55,429 nt of DNA from Gemmatimonadaceae bacterium (GCA_947457545.1 CANGXD010000008.1:1-55429); one strand, 5' to 3'; shown: positions 44,701 to 54,600, numbered from the stretch's first letter. Program-made: numbers and translations. The notes: generated by a model not told the origin, from the sequence alone.

Positions 44701-45182
44701 CGGCCGTGCATGGTGAGGTAGTTCACCGCCGACACGTAAATGTCGAGCGCGCCGTCGCCATTCACATCGGCCATGGAGACGCCCGTCTTCCATCCCGGCG
44801 GTCCGCTCACACCGGCCTTGTCGGTGATGTCTTCGAAGCGGAAGTCGCCACGATTGCGATACAGCTTGTTGCCGTCGAGGTTGGACGACACGTATACGTC
44901 GGGCTTCCCGTCACCGTCTACATCGCCAACGGCGACACCACCGCCGTTGTAGTAGTAGAGGTAATTCAGAATGCTGAACTCGGGCGATTCCGGCAGGCGG
45001 TTTTCGAAGGTGATGCCGGTACGTGCTGCCGGCAGCAACTCGAACGCGCGCGGACCTGGCGCCGGTACAGCGGTAGCCACCGCGTCACCAGATGGGACCT
45101 TCTCCGTACAGCCGAGGGCTGCGAACGAGAACGCCAGCAGTACGGCCCCGTAGACACGAGGTCCTACGCGCCGAAGCTTCAC
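41796..45182 (-). CDS. CRTAC1-like VCBS/FG-GAP lipoprotein with UnbV/ASPIC domain (copy 1)
   Basis: 1128 residues, GTG start overlapping the haloperoxidase stop (GTGA). Lipoprotein signal AVLLAFSFAALGC, Cys25. The protein is built from calcium-binding FG-GAP/VCBS blades of the form DxDxDGxxDLYV: VAVGDVDGDGKPDVYVSS (82-99), MADVNGDGALDIYVS, FFDYDRDGDLDLYLLNHS, ASDVNSDGCMDLYVAND, AADMNDDGRPDLMTVDMLPE, FADLDNDGRKDLFITNG and more. Near residues 525-590 is the UnbV/ASPIC module (RGFQSSVDRRLHFGFG). A second propeller-like half follows (VGDVNGDGLDDLYVGGA). Family function is unproven; such proteins are surface beta-propellers for binding. Paralogue of the gene at 46561-49914. Confidence 0.92.
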   Translation of the reverse strand: MKLRRVGPRVYGAVLLAFSFAALGCTEKVPSGDAVATAVPAPGPRAFELLPAARTGITFENRLPESPEFSILNYLYYYNGGGVAVGDVDGDGKPDVYVSSNLDGNKLYRNRGDFRFEDITDKAGVSGPPGWKTGVSMADVNGDGALDIYVSAVNYLTMHGRNALYVNNGTGVFTDSTDAYGLAFSGFSTQALFFDYDRDGDLDLYLLNHSAHTERQIGVAARRDVRHPTAGDRLYRNDGARFTDVSAAAGIFGGVEGYGLGVVASDVNSDGCMDLYVANDFQENDFLYLNDCRGHFTEVGTSSFSHTTRFSMGADAADMNDDGRPDLMTVDMLPEQESIFKTSASYEGWNLFEMRLRAGYSVQYPRNALQLNRGDGSFAEIGLLAGVAASDWSWGPLFADLDNDGRKDLFITNGIYRRPNDLDYINYIGNEAAQAALARGVTPAENQELLKRMPQIPLPNHAYRNEGGLRFTNMAEAWGLGDKGFSNGSVYADLDDDGALDLVVNRINAPLAVYRSRMRELPNAGHYLQVKLVGNTRNTDGIGTKVIAVTGTHRQLLEQQPVRGFQSSVDRRLHFGFGTQTTADSLIVVWPDARYQVMTAVALDRAITVHQDSATGTWQYPRAAVPTLRDEAPLLRAARVHVENDFLDYNREPLMPHVVSAEGPALAVGDVNGDGLDDLYVGGAKWQRGSLLVQQPNGQFRESSVATFAADSVAEDVDALFFDADNDRDLDLYVVSAGNEFWREFDALDDRLYLNDGRGTFTRSTTALPAGFRENGSVVTAGDFDGDGDQDLFVGTRVVAREYGRTPQSHLLQNDGSGRFTDVTDVMAKGLSEAGLVTDAKWLDVDGDKALDLVVVGEWMPVRVWYNAKGRLEERAAVSGFVGTEGWWNSVTVADLNHDGAPDLVLGNVGQNTLLKASAKEPVQMYVHDFTGTGSTKQIITRYVGGTSYPLAGRDELVKLMPAIRAKYPSFASFGASRLEDIFDVAEIAKAARREAHCFESAVAMNDGRGHFTMTALPVEAQFSIVFASVVFDANGDSHPDILLAGNQYGVPPVLGRYDASRGTLMLGDGRGGFRAADPSLAFPLDGQIRGLAFVARGTKSPLLAVARNSATLQLLSSARFTPLTPSR

Positions 45183-46564
45183 CGGCCGGCGACAGTCGTC
45201 CCGGGCTTCGTGATGACACGCGCCACCACATTGAGCCCAACCTGCTTGCCTTGGCGCTGTCCTTCTTCGATCGCCTGACGATAGTGAATGCCGCCGTACA
45301 GGCGGCTGATGGCCGCCTCGTTTGCGGCCGCGTCAAAGCTGGTAAACGAACGCACCGGCATGCCGTATGGCACTTCGGACGAATCGGCGAACGCGAAGTT
45401 CTGACCGTAGATGGCCGTGAGGACCTGCGCGGCCGATGTCGAAATCACGCTATGTCCGCTGGGATACTCGGGGAATGGCGGCGTCTGGAGCAGCGGCGCC
45501 CATTTCTCGTCGATGTACGCGTTAATGACGGTTTCCGGGCGAATGACGCCCGACCGGAACTTCTCTTCCCACGCGGCAATGAAGCCGTCGGCGAGCGCCA
45601 TCGCCGTGCGCACGTAGGTATCGGCCGTCTGCAGTGCCGTGGCGTTGGCCTTGCGCGCGGCAATGCCGGCAATGCCCATCCAGTGGCCGCCCGGCGTGAT
45701 TTTCTTGGTGGCGAACATGGTGTGACCCTGCACGTTCATGACGTACGGGTTGCAATCCCAGAAGGCGGCAATGGCGCGCTGCTCTTCGGTGAGAGTGCGA
45801 CCGGTGTCGTACACCTCGAGCGCCTGCGCGTAGAAGGGCGTGCCCTTGGTAGAGTCGAACGCAAAGGGTACCGGCGGGCGGAACTGCGTCGCCGAGTCCA
45901 TGGCGAATGGCAGCACGGTTCCCCAGTTCGGTTCGACCGCGTCCATGTACGCTGGCGGTGTGGGAATCCATCGTCCGGGTTGCCGGGTCACGCTGAACTT
46001 CGGGAGTCCGCGCGACTCCTTGAACTTGTCCTTGCTCGCCCACGCCAACACGTGACGCGCGACGGTGTCACCGTAGGCAATGCTGCGCGCATACACATCG
46101 GCCGGCAGCGACGACTCATACCGCTGCGAGATCGCAGTGCGCACGGAGTCCATGCGCTCGCGCGAGAACGTCAGCTGATGACTCACGGTGAGCATCGCCC
46201 GCACACCGGCGAGGGCGTAGGAATACTCCTTGCTGCGATCGGGCGCCGGTACCGCGGGCATATTTCGCACCTGGCCCGCCAGCGAACGCCAGCTGGTATC
46301 GCTCTGTCGCAGCGCCTCGTAGCCGGCGATGCTCGCGTAGCTGTACACGCGGCTCGCCTGCGGCGGACTGAAGATGTCGTACACCATGGTGCCCGTGAGC
46401 TGCTCCATAGCCTCGTGCAGCGGCTCCGCAGAATTGAGCGTTTCCGGCGATGCGCTTGGCTTCGACTGGCAGCCGGTGGCCACCAGCAGCAGGACACAGC
46501 TCATGCGAACAAAACGCATACCGCGCAGCGCGCGCGTGAAGGGCAGTACCGTAGCGTTGCTCAT
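45179..46564 (-). CDS. Vanadium-haloperoxidase-like PAP2 lipoprotein
   Basis: 461 residues. Lipoprotein signal VRMSCVLLLVATGC (Cys32); ATG 46519 just before it is an alternative start. Active-site motifs of the vanadium haloperoxidase / acid phosphatase fold are in order: Lys335-x6-Arg342-Pro343 (EKFRSGVIRP), Pro-Ser-Gly-His 368-371 (PEYPSGH) and Ser420-Arg421-x5-His427 (SRLYGGIH). The Asp usual four residues after the last His in PAP2 phosphatases is Ala431 here. So oxyanion binding (vanadate or phosphate) is well supported, but halide oxidation versus phosphatase activity is not. Flanked on both sides by VCBS paralogues with 4-base overlaps. Confidence 0.9.
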   Translation of the reverse strand: MSNATVLPFTRALRGMRFVRMSCVLLLVATGCQSKPSASPETLNSAEPLHEAMEQLTGTMVYDIFSPPQASRVYSYASIAGYEALRQSDTSWRSLAGQVRNMPAVPAPDRSKEYSYALAGVRAMLTVSHQLTFSRERMDSVRTAISQRYESSLPADVYARSIAYGDTVARHVLAWASKDKFKESRGLPKFSVTRQPGRWIPTPPAYMDAVEPNWGTVLPFAMDSATQFRPPVPFAFDSTKGTPFYAQALEVYDTGRTLTEEQRAIAAFWDCNPYVMNVQGHTMFATKKITPGGHWMGIAGIAARKANATALQTADTYVRTAMALADGFIAAWEEKFRSGVIRPETVINAYIDEKWAPLLQTPPFPEYPSGHSVISTSAAQVLTAIYGQNFAFADSSEVPYGMPVRSFTSFDAAANEAAISRLYGGIHYRQAIEEGQRQGKQVGLNVVARVITKPGTTVAGR

Positions 46565-49500
46565 GGGCGACCCATGGAAAAGACGAGGGGAGCAGCGTTG
46601 TTGCGGGCGACGACTACCTGTACCCCGCGCCTGGTACGGAGCGTGGCAATACCACGCGTTTGTCCTGGTACGCGGAATCCGCTCTCCGCCGGTCGCAGCG
46701 CGGTGAACGTGCCCTTCTCACCACCAAGCAGCACGAGGCCATCGCTGGCCGCCATGCGCCCGAACTCCGGCTTGACGCCATCGAAGTTGCCGGCGAGCAG
46801 AATATCCTGACGACCGTCGCCGTTGACGTCACGCGCGGCCAAGCCGTACACCGGCGCCATCTGCGCCTCCAGCGGCAGCGGTTCGAACGCAAAGGTGCCA
46901 TCGGCACTGCGACGCAGCACGGCGCTCTCGAAGCGATACACCTGCTTCACGACCGCATCGCTGCGCTCGGCGGCGGGAACGACATCGTCGAGCGTCTTGA
47001 GCGCGTAATCCTTGAAGTTGAGAAAGCGTGCCTTCCAGGGCGGCACCGCTTTGATGAGGTCATCGCGCAGCACCAGCGGATACTGCTTCCCGCCGTTGTA
47101 CATGCCGATGACCTGTTCGACGAAATCATTCTTGTCGAAGTCCTTCACGATCATGGTGAGCGGCTCGTTGGCGCTGGCGTGCAGACGGATATTCCGGCCG
47201 AAATTTCCAAGCACGAACTCGCTGCGCCCATCGCCATCGAGGTCGGCGGCGATGATGCGGGTCCACCAGCCGTCGCTCTTCTCGAGTCCCTTCGCCATGA
47301 GGCGTTCGAACCTTCCGGCGCCGCGGTTTCGGTACACCACCACCGGCATCCATTCGCCCACGACGATGAGATCGAGCTTGCGATCGCCATCGATGTCGTG
47401 CCAGAGCGCGTCGGTGACCATGCCGATGGTCTTGAGCCCGGGCGCATTCGCCACGACGTCGGTGAAGTGACCGCGGCCATCGTTCAGCAGCAATTGGCTG
47501 CTGGGGTCCATACCGTAACGCCACGGAATACTGCGGGCACCCACGAAGAGATCGAGATCCCCATCGGCATCGATATCGCCTGCGGTTACCACACTCCCAC
47601 TGGTGAGCGTGGCCGGTAGGGCGTTCGCCGCGCGCGTGAAGCGTCCGCGTCCATCGTTGAGATAGAGCCGATCTTGAAGCGCCGGACTATCTTCGCTGAA
47701 CTCGTTGCCGCCGCTCACGACGTACAGGTCGCGATCCCCGTCACGATCGGCGTCGAAGAAGAGTGCGTGAACATCTTCCGACGCCGCATCGAGATCAAAC
47801 GCGGCGTTGGCCAGCGGCGCGAACGTTCCGGCCGCCGATTGCACGAAGAGCTTGCCCGCCTGCTCTTTCGCGCCGCCCAGGTACACGTCGTCGAGACCAT
47901 CGCCATTGACATCGCCAACGGCCATTGCCGGCCCGTCGGTGGAGAGCATGTGCGGAATGAGCCGTTCGCGGTCGAAGTCGACGTAGTCGTTCTCAGCGTG
48001 CGTGAACGTGAGTCCGGACGCCGCGGTCGTGTTGACCAGCAGCGGCGTTACGGCAGGAGCGACAAACGGTGCGGCCGTCGGCGCATTGGCTGTCTGCGCG
48101 ATGGTGATGGTCGTATCGGGGGCGATATTCGCCTGCACCGTGCGTGTCCCGTTGGGCCACTCCACCACGAGCGAGTCGACACGGGCATGGTCGCCCAAGC
48201 CGAACGAGAGCGCATAGTCGACGCTCGACTGGAAGCCGCGCGCCGGATACAGCTCCTGCATGTAGCGATCGTCCGCCGCGAAGAGCGTGGCGCGCGCACC
48301 CACGGCATGGCTGTTGCGCCCCTCGCCCGTGAGCCGCAGCTGCAGCCAGTGTCGGTTCTTGATGAGCGTCCGTGCATTGTTGCGATAGACGAAGCTCTCG
48401 GCGTTCACGTTGTTCACGACAAGATCGAGCACGCCGTCGCCGTCGAGATCCCCGTAGGCCGCACCGCTCGAGATATTGGGGGCATCGAGGCCCCACGACT
48501 TCGCCTGATTGCTGAAGGCCCAGTTCCCGTCGTTTCGGAACGCGTAGTCGGGGATGGGCGTGGAGCTCATGGCGTTGATGAGACGCATGAAATCAACGCG
48601 CGGCCCGCTGGCCTCGCGTTGCATCGTGGTACGATCGGCAAGGAATGCGACGTAGTCCTGCGAGGTCACGTCGCGCGCGAGGCCATTCGTGACGTACACG
48701 TCCTTGCGGCCATCGAGGTCGAGATCCGCAATGAGCGCACTCCAGCTCCAGTCGGTTTCGGCGGTGCGCGTGAGATAGCCCACATCACTGAAGGTGCCGT
48801 CACCGTTGTTGCGCTGCAGCATGTTGCGCATGAGCTGGTGATGGTACCCATCACGCACCTTGGCCATGTACACGTCCCACCCTTCGTACATCGCCGTCGT
48901 CTTGATGCGGAATTCGTCTTCCGGCATCATGTCGGTGGTGTACAGGTCGGGCCAGCCATCGTTGTCCACGTCACCGATGTCCATGCCCATGGAGAAGTAG
49001 CTCGACACCGGCATGACCTGGTCGAGTACCTCCTTGAACGTGCCGTTTTTCTGATTGAGGTAGAGGTAATCGCGCTCGAAGAAGTCATTCGAGACGTAGA
49101 CGTCGGGCCAGCCGTCGCGATTCACATCACCCACGCCGATGCCAAGGCCGAAGGCAATCTCGGCGCTGAACAACCCGGTGGCTTCACTCACCTCAGTGAA
49201 GCGCTCCCCGTCGTTGCGATAGAAATGATGCCCGCCGTACGGATGACGCTCGGCGCGCGTGTTGCGCAGGCCGAAGCTGTTGACTGGACGCGGCGAGTTG
49301 TTGATGACGAAGAGATCGAGGTCTCCGTCGCGATCGTAGTCGAAAAATGCGGCGTGTGTGGACCAGCCTTCATCGGCGATGCCGTATTGGCGCGCCATTT
49401 CCTTGAAGGTTGGCACCGAGTCGGCCCCGTTGCCCTGATTGATCCAGAGGGTATTTGCGCGGGTCGCGGGCTCGCCGTCGCCGGCGTGACTCACGTAGAT

Positions 49501-49914
49501 GTCCAGTTTCCCGTCGCCATTGACGTCGGCGAGCGTGACGCCGGTGGTCCACGGCTGCTGATCGCGAAAGCCAGCGTCCTTGGTGATGTCGCGAAAACGG
49601 AATTGCCCCTGGTTCATATACAGCGAGGGGCCATCCTGATTGGACGTGAGGATGACTTCCGGGCGCTTGTCGCCGTTGAGATCGCCAATCGCGACACCGC
49701 CGCCGTTGTAGAAGTTGCGGTAGGTGAACACGTTGCGCTCTTGCGAGTCCACGACGCGGTTGGTGAACCGGATGCCGGTGTAGTCGGAGGGCATCTGCGT
49801 GAACAACGTGGAATCGACCGCGGGGGCGTCGGCACGGTGCGCGGTGGACTCAGCGCATGCCGCAAGGGCCAGGAGCGGGAGCGCCGGCAGCAGGCGCGGA
49901 AGAAAGTGTTTCAC
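46561..49914 (-). CDS. CRTAC1-like VCBS/FG-GAP lipoprotein with UnbV/ASPIC domain (copy 2)
   Basis: 1117 residues, GTG start. Lipoprotein signal LLPALPLLALAACAES (Cys20). Same build as copy 1: opening blade VAIGDLNGDKRPEVILTS, LADVNGDGKLDIYVSHAG, FFDYDRDGDLDLFVINNS, VGDVNRDGWPDVYVSND, IGDVDNDGWPDLYTTDMMPE, IADLDLDGRKDVYVTNG; UnbV/ASPIC near 525-590 (RGFQSSVDYALSFGLG); second half from VGDVNGDGLDDVYLGGA. The two copies align end to end by eye. Its stop overlaps the haloperoxidase start (ATGA). It lies 90 bases behind susD with a hairpin in between. Confidence 0.92.
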   Translation of the reverse strand: MKHFLPRLLPALPLLALAACAESTAHRADAPAVDSTLFTQMPSDYTGIRFTNRVVDSQERNVFTYRNFYNGGGVAIGDLNGDKRPEVILTSNQDGPSLYMNQGQFRFRDITKDAGFRDQQPWTTGVTLADVNGDGKLDIYVSHAGDGEPATRANTLWINQGNGADSVPTFKEMARQYGIADEGWSTHAAFFDYDRDGDLDLFVINNSPRPVNSFGLRNTRAERHPYGGHHFYRNDGERFTEVSEATGLFSAEIAFGLGIGVGDVNRDGWPDVYVSNDFFERDYLYLNQKNGTFKEVLDQVMPVSSYFSMGMDIGDVDNDGWPDLYTTDMMPEDEFRIKTTAMYEGWDVYMAKVRDGYHHQLMRNMLQRNNGDGTFSDVGYLTRTAETDWSWSALIADLDLDGRKDVYVTNGLARDVTSQDYVAFLADRTTMQREASGPRVDFMRLINAMSSTPIPDYAFRNDGNWAFSNQAKSWGLDAPNISSGAAYGDLDGDGVLDLVVNNVNAESFVYRNNARTLIKNRHWLQLRLTGEGRNSHAVGARATLFAADDRYMQELYPARGFQSSVDYALSFGLGDHARVDSLVVEWPNGTRTVQANIAPDTTITIAQTANAPTAAPFVAPAVTPLLVNTTAASGLTFTHAENDYVDFDRERLIPHMLSTDGPAMAVGDVNGDGLDDVYLGGAKEQAGKLFVQSAAGTFAPLANAAFDLDAASEDVHALFFDADRDGDRDLYVVSGGNEFSEDSPALQDRLYLNDGRGRFTRAANALPATLTSGSVVTAGDIDADGDLDLFVGARSIPWRYGMDPSSQLLLNDGRGHFTDVVANAPGLKTIGMVTDALWHDIDGDRKLDLIVVGEWMPVVVYRNRGAGRFERLMAKGLEKSDGWWTRIIAADLDGDGRSEFVLGNFGRNIRLHASANEPLTMIVKDFDKNDFVEQVIGMYNGGKQYPLVLRDDLIKAVPPWKARFLNFKDYALKTLDDVVPAAERSDAVVKQVYRFESAVLRRSADGTFAFEPLPLEAQMAPVYGLAARDVNGDGRQDILLAGNFDGVKPEFGRMAASDGLVLLGGEKGTFTALRPAESGFRVPGQTRGIATLRTRRGVQVVVARNNAAPLVFSMGRP

Positions 49915-49942
49915 ATCTCGAGGGGATATCTACCACGAATGC

Positions 49943-49976
49943 CACGGCCTGCGTTCGATCGCGAACGCAGGCCGTG
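49943..49976 (-). terminator. Hairpin between susD and the VCBS genes
   Basis: A perfect 15-bp stem (49943-49957 with 49962-49976) and a 4-base loop. There is no T run on the minus strand after it, so full termination is unlikely. A partial terminator or an mRNA-stabilising hairpin that sets susCD above the downstream genes is a better reading. Confidence 0.6.
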
Positions 49977-50004
49977 ACAACTACAGTGAACCTACCCCAC
50001 CAGC

Positions 50005-51576
50005 TTAGTAGCCGGGGTTCTGCTTGAGCAGGGGGTTGGTTTCGATCTGGTTCTGCGGGATGGGCATGAGGATGCGGTACGGGGCCGAGGCCTGCTTGAA
50101 CAGGCGGGCATTGGTGTACGTACCGGCACGGATCATGTCCTGACGACGCTTGGCTTCGCCGACGAACTCGAACAGACGCTCGTTGAAGATGGCGTCGCGG
50201 AGTGCGGCCTGCGAAATCCCCGTCGGCAACGGCTTGGCCGGCGTGAAGGCGCGAGCACGCACCTGGTTCACGATCGCCACGGCCGCCGGCGTCTGCCCCA
50301 GTTCGTTCAGGGCTTCGGCCTTGATGATCATCATTTCGGCCAGTCGGAAGTACACGTAGTCGTTTCCGTTGTCACCGCCGTTGAAGGCCGGGTCGACGGG
50401 GTACTTGTAGATACGAGCGCCTTCGCCTTCACCCGCCTGCGAGACGTCGCGGATTTCCGGCGTAAAGACCAGCGGGTTACCCGCGCGGTCCCGAATCGGA
50501 GCACCCGTCAGCAAGTCGACCTGCGGACCGACCAGGAAGACCTTCTTGCGGTCGTCGGCATCGTCGAACGAGTTGTACGTGGTGGCGATGGTGGCGAACC
50601 CGTTCCACGGCGAGGCGCTGAACGAGTTGTAGTGCAGACCACGCATCACGAACGTCAGGCCGATGCCCGGCACCTTGGTGCTGTGACGGATGACGAAGAT
50701 GTTTTCCGGCGAGTTTTCGTTCGTCGCCGTGAAGTTCGCACGCCAGTTGGCCGAAAGGCTGTAGCGTCCCGAGTTGAGCACGCGGTCTGCTGCGGCTGCC
50801 GCTTCGGTCCACTTGGCCGCGCCGCGGGTGAGGCCGGTAGGAGTAACCGTACCGGTGAACACCTGCGCGTTGACGTACATGTTGGCCAACACGGCATCGA
50901 CGGCACCCTTGGTCAGGCGGCCATAGTTGGCCGCCGGCCAGGCGTCGGGAAGCGCCGCGCGCGCGTCGGTCATTTCCTTCTCGATGAAGGCAAAGACCTG
51001 GGCGCGGGTGGCCTGCTCACGCGGCTTCACTTCGGTGGTCGTGACGATGGGCACGCCGCCGAAGAAGTCCATGAGCAGGTAGTAGTAGAAGGCGCGCAAT
51101 GCCTTCATTTCCGCCTGCACGACGGCCTTGTCGGGCACTTCGGTCGTCTCGAGCGCCTGCAGCACGACGTTGGCACGAGCCACGCCGCCGAACAGGTCGT
51201 TCCACACGCCCGAGATGTCTTCGAGGCCGGAGCCCGACGTGGGCGTCCAGGTGTGGCGATACAGATCGAGCCAGCGGCCGTTGTCGAACCAGTCGGAGCC
51301 GCGCGTGGGCACGACGTTTTCGTCCGACGAGACCTGGCTCAGGTTGTAATAGCCCCACATGGTGCCGCGAAGCGCGGCGTACACGGAGGCCACACCACCA
51401 ATGACTTCGTCGCTGTTCTTGAAGAAGTTATTGGGGGTGATGGCGCTGGTCGGGGACTCTTCAAGGTCGGTGCAACCCTGCACCGTAAATACCGTCGCGG
51501 GCGCCGCGAGCAACGCGGCGCTGATGCGACCGGCGCGCCAGAGCGACGCGAAGCGGGTCTTGTGTGAATTTCGCAT
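50005..51576 (-). CDS. RagB/SusD-family outer-membrane lipoprotein
   Basis: 523 residues. Lipoprotein signal ISAALLAAPATVFTVQGC, Cys about residue 35, followed by LEESPTSAITPNNFFKNSD. Typical SusD landmarks: EVIGGVASVYAALRG, FYYYLLMDFFGGVPIV, NVYVNAQVF-like helix (AVLANMYVNAQVF), the FRLAEMMIIKAEALNELGQ helix, and the ending YRILMPIPQNQIETNPLLKQNPGY. It caps the SusC barrel and helps pull in ligand. Ligand type cannot be read. Gap to susC is 26 bases. Confidence 0.96.
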   Translation of the reverse strand: MRNSHKTRFASLWRAGRISAALLAAPATVFTVQGCTDLEESPTSAITPNNFFKNSDEVIGGVASVYAALRGTMWGYYNLSQVSSDENVVPTRGSDWFDNGRWLDLYRHTWTPTSGSGLEDISGVWNDLFGGVARANVVLQALETTEVPDKAVVQAEMKALRAFYYYLLMDFFGGVPIVTTTEVKPREQATRAQVFAFIEKEMTDARAALPDAWPAANYGRLTKGAVDAVLANMYVNAQVFTGTVTPTGLTRGAAKWTEAAAAADRVLNSGRYSLSANWRANFTATNENSPENIFVIRHSTKVPGIGLTFVMRGLHYNSFSASPWNGFATIATTYNSFDDADDRKKVFLVGPQVDLLTGAPIRDRAGNPLVFTPEIRDVSQAGEGEGARIYKYPVDPAFNGGDNGNDYVYFRLAEMMIIKAEALNELGQTPAAVAIVNQVRARAFTPAKPLPTGISQAALRDAIFNERLFEFVGEAKRRQDMIRAGTYTNARLFKQASAPYRILMPIPQNQIETNPLLKQNPGY

Positions 51577-51602
51577 GGTCGGTTCGGTTTCGTCCGGAGT
51601 GA

Positions 51603-54600
51603 TCAGAACTGGACGCGGAGTCCCGACGTGAACGTCCGGGCACGCGGGTAAACGAGATAATCGACGCCGCGCGACGCGAGGCCGGCATCGACGAACACCT
51701 CAGGATCGTATCCCGAGTACGGCGTGAAGAGGAGCAGGTTGTCGCCCGACACGAACAAGCGCGCCGTGTTCGCCTTGGTTCCCGGGATCTTGAACGTGTA
51801 GCCAACCGTCACGTTCTGGAGACGGAAGAACGAGCCGTCTTCGATCCAGCGCGACGAGTAGACGGCGGGCTCGGTGAGCGCGTCCGTCTGGGTGAGTGCG
51901 CTGCGGAGGAAGTTGCGTCCCTGGAGGACCGCCGACTGCGTGGAGTACACGAGCGCCGTGTTGTTGAAGACATCGCGGCCGAACTCACCGCGCCACAGGT
52001 AGCTCATGTCGAACTTGTTCCAGCGCAGGTTGCCGCGCCAGCCGAGGCTGAAGGCCGGGTTGGCATCGCCGATGATGCCGAAGTCGTCGGCATCGGGCGA
52101 CGTCGTCGTGCCGCTTTCCTTGCGGCTCGTGATCACGCCGTTGGTGCGCGTGACGTCGTAGTTCTTGAACACCTGCTTGCCTTCGGCATTCACGTTCACG
52201 AACGTCGGGCCCCAGAACGTGCCGAGCGGCTGGCCCGGGATGATGCGCTGCGCCGTGTTACCCGACTGACCCTGACCGGAGACGCTCGACGTCGTGATGA
52301 ACGAGCGGCCACCAAGATCATCGACCGTGTTGCGTTCGATCGAGGCCACGATGCCGGTGCTGAACGAGCGATCCTTCTTGTCGAGCAGGTTGGCGTCGAA
52401 GCTGAATTCGATACCGGTGTTGTGCAGGCTACCGACATTTTCGAGACGCGTCGGCACGAGCGCCGGCTGCGGCACGGCGACCGTGAGGAGCAGGTCGCTG
52501 GTGTTCTTGCGGTAGTACTCGAGCGTACCGGTGTACTTGTTGTCCTTGAAGCCGAATTCGGCCGCGACGTTGTACTGCGCCGTCTGCTCCCACTTGAGGA
52601 GCGGGTTTTCGTTCCGCGTGGGCACGACACCGGTGACGATGTTGTCGCCGAACGGATAGCGCGCACCGTCGTTGGGCTCGAGGAGGATGAGCGAGGCGTA
52701 CGGCGACACGGCCTGGTTACCCTGCAAGCCGTAGCCGGCGCGCAGACGCAGGTTCGAGAAGCCCTTGCCCTGCATCCAGCTTTCGTCGCTGATCTTCCAG
52801 CCAGCCGAGAAGGCCGGGAAGACGGCCCACTTGTTACCGGCACCGAAGCGCGACGAACCGTCGCGGCGAATCACGCCGGTCAGGAAGTAGCGGTCCTTGA
52901 AGCTGTAGTTGGCCTTACCGAAGAAGGAGACCAGGCGGCTCTGCTCGCGGAACGAGAAGGGCGCGACCAGCGTGCCACCGCCACCGAGGTTGTTGAAGCT
53001 GAACGCATCGGTGAGGTAGTTACGACCTTCCGCACCGAACTCGCCGTTGTCGAAGTCGGTGTATTCGTAGCCGCCCACCACTTCGATTTCCTGCGACTCG
53101 GAGAGACGCGGCGCGAAGGTGAGGAGCGACTGCAGCGTGTTGTTGCTGAGGGCGCGGTTCACCTGACGCGCACGACCGTTCCACTCGGCGCCGACGGCGC
53201 TGGCACGCGGGAGGTACGTCTTGCGAACACCGCTCGTGCGGTCGGTACCGACGTTCACGGAAGCCGTGAGGTAGTCGGTCAGGCTGTACGACGCCTGGAT
53301 GTTACCGAGCGTGCGGTTGGTCGTGGCGATGTCGGCCACCTGTTCGGCGATCGCGACGGGGTTACGCACCGACTGACGGCCCGGGCCGATTTCGTAGAAC
53401 GACGTGATGCCGTTCGTCGTCGTCGTGATCGGACGCGTCGGGTTGAAGATCACCATGTTGGTGAAGACGCCGCCTTCAAAGCCACCCGTGTTTTCGAACG
53501 GGAGGTAGTCGTTGTCCACCTTGGACGCCGTCATGTTGAAGTTCAGGCGGAGCTTGCCGTCGATCGCGCTGTGGTTCGCATTGAAGCGACCCTGGAAGCG
53601 ACGGAAGCCGTTCGACACCACCACGCCGTTCTGATCGAGGTAGTTGAGCGACGCGCGATACTGCGTCGTGTTCGTACCACCGGTGAACGACAGGTTGTGG
53701 TTCACCGTGGAGCTGGAGCGCATGAGCTCCTTCTCCCAATCGGTGTTGGAGGTGCCGAGGTTGGTCAGCGCCGACTGGGCGAGCTTGCCCGAGGTGACGA
53801 GCCCCTGCACGAACGAGCGGTATTCATTGCCCGAGAGCACGTCGAGCGTGTTCGACGGCGCCGAAGCAGCGACGAACGTTTCGTATTCAACCTGCGAGAC
53901 ACCGGCCGCGCCGCGGCGCGTTTCGATGAGCACCACGCCGTTGGCGCCGCGGGAGCCGTAAATGGCCGTCGCCGAGGCGTCCTTGAGGACCGTGATGTTC
54001 GCGATGTCGCTCGGGTTGAGCATGTTGAGCGGATTACGCGCCAGCGCGGCGCCACCGCCGATGCCGATGCCCGAGGCTTCGGTCTGATCGTTCTGGATGG
54101 GCACGCCGTCGATGACGTACAGCGGCTCGTTGGAGGCCGAGATCGAGGTGCCGCCACGGATACGGATCTGGGCGCCAGCGCCCGGCTCACCGTTGTTGGC
54201 CACCACGTTCACACCAGCGACACGACCCGTGAGCAGACCGGTCGCGTTGGGGATCACGCCGACGTTGGCGTCAGCTCCCTTGATCGTCGCCACGGCGCCC
54301 GTGATCGCTTCCTTCCGCTGCTGGCCGTAACCGGTCGTGACCACCCCGGTGAGCTGCGCGGCGATCGCGTTCAGCGCGACTTCGACGCTGGCCTGGCCGT
54401 TGGCCGTCACGGTGACCGTGACTTCCTTGGCCGAGTAGCCGATGCGCGAGACGCGAATCCGCTGCTGGCCGGCCGGCACGGCTGGCAGCAGGAAGCCGCC
54501 ATCGTTACGCGTGTAGGTGCCGACCTGTGTCCCGACGACTTGGACCGATGCATTTGCGAGCACACCGGCAGTCGCGGAGTCAACCACGCGGCCAGAGACT

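Noticed and set aside
43353-45278. 641-codon open frame opposite the first VCBS gene
   Set aside because: Same antisense artefact as above; the minus-strand gene is complete and well supported.
47674-49977. 767-codon open frame opposite the second VCBS gene
   Set aside because: Repetitive Val/Arg/Ile composition mirrors the Asp/Gly codons of the VCBS repeats; no signal or domain.
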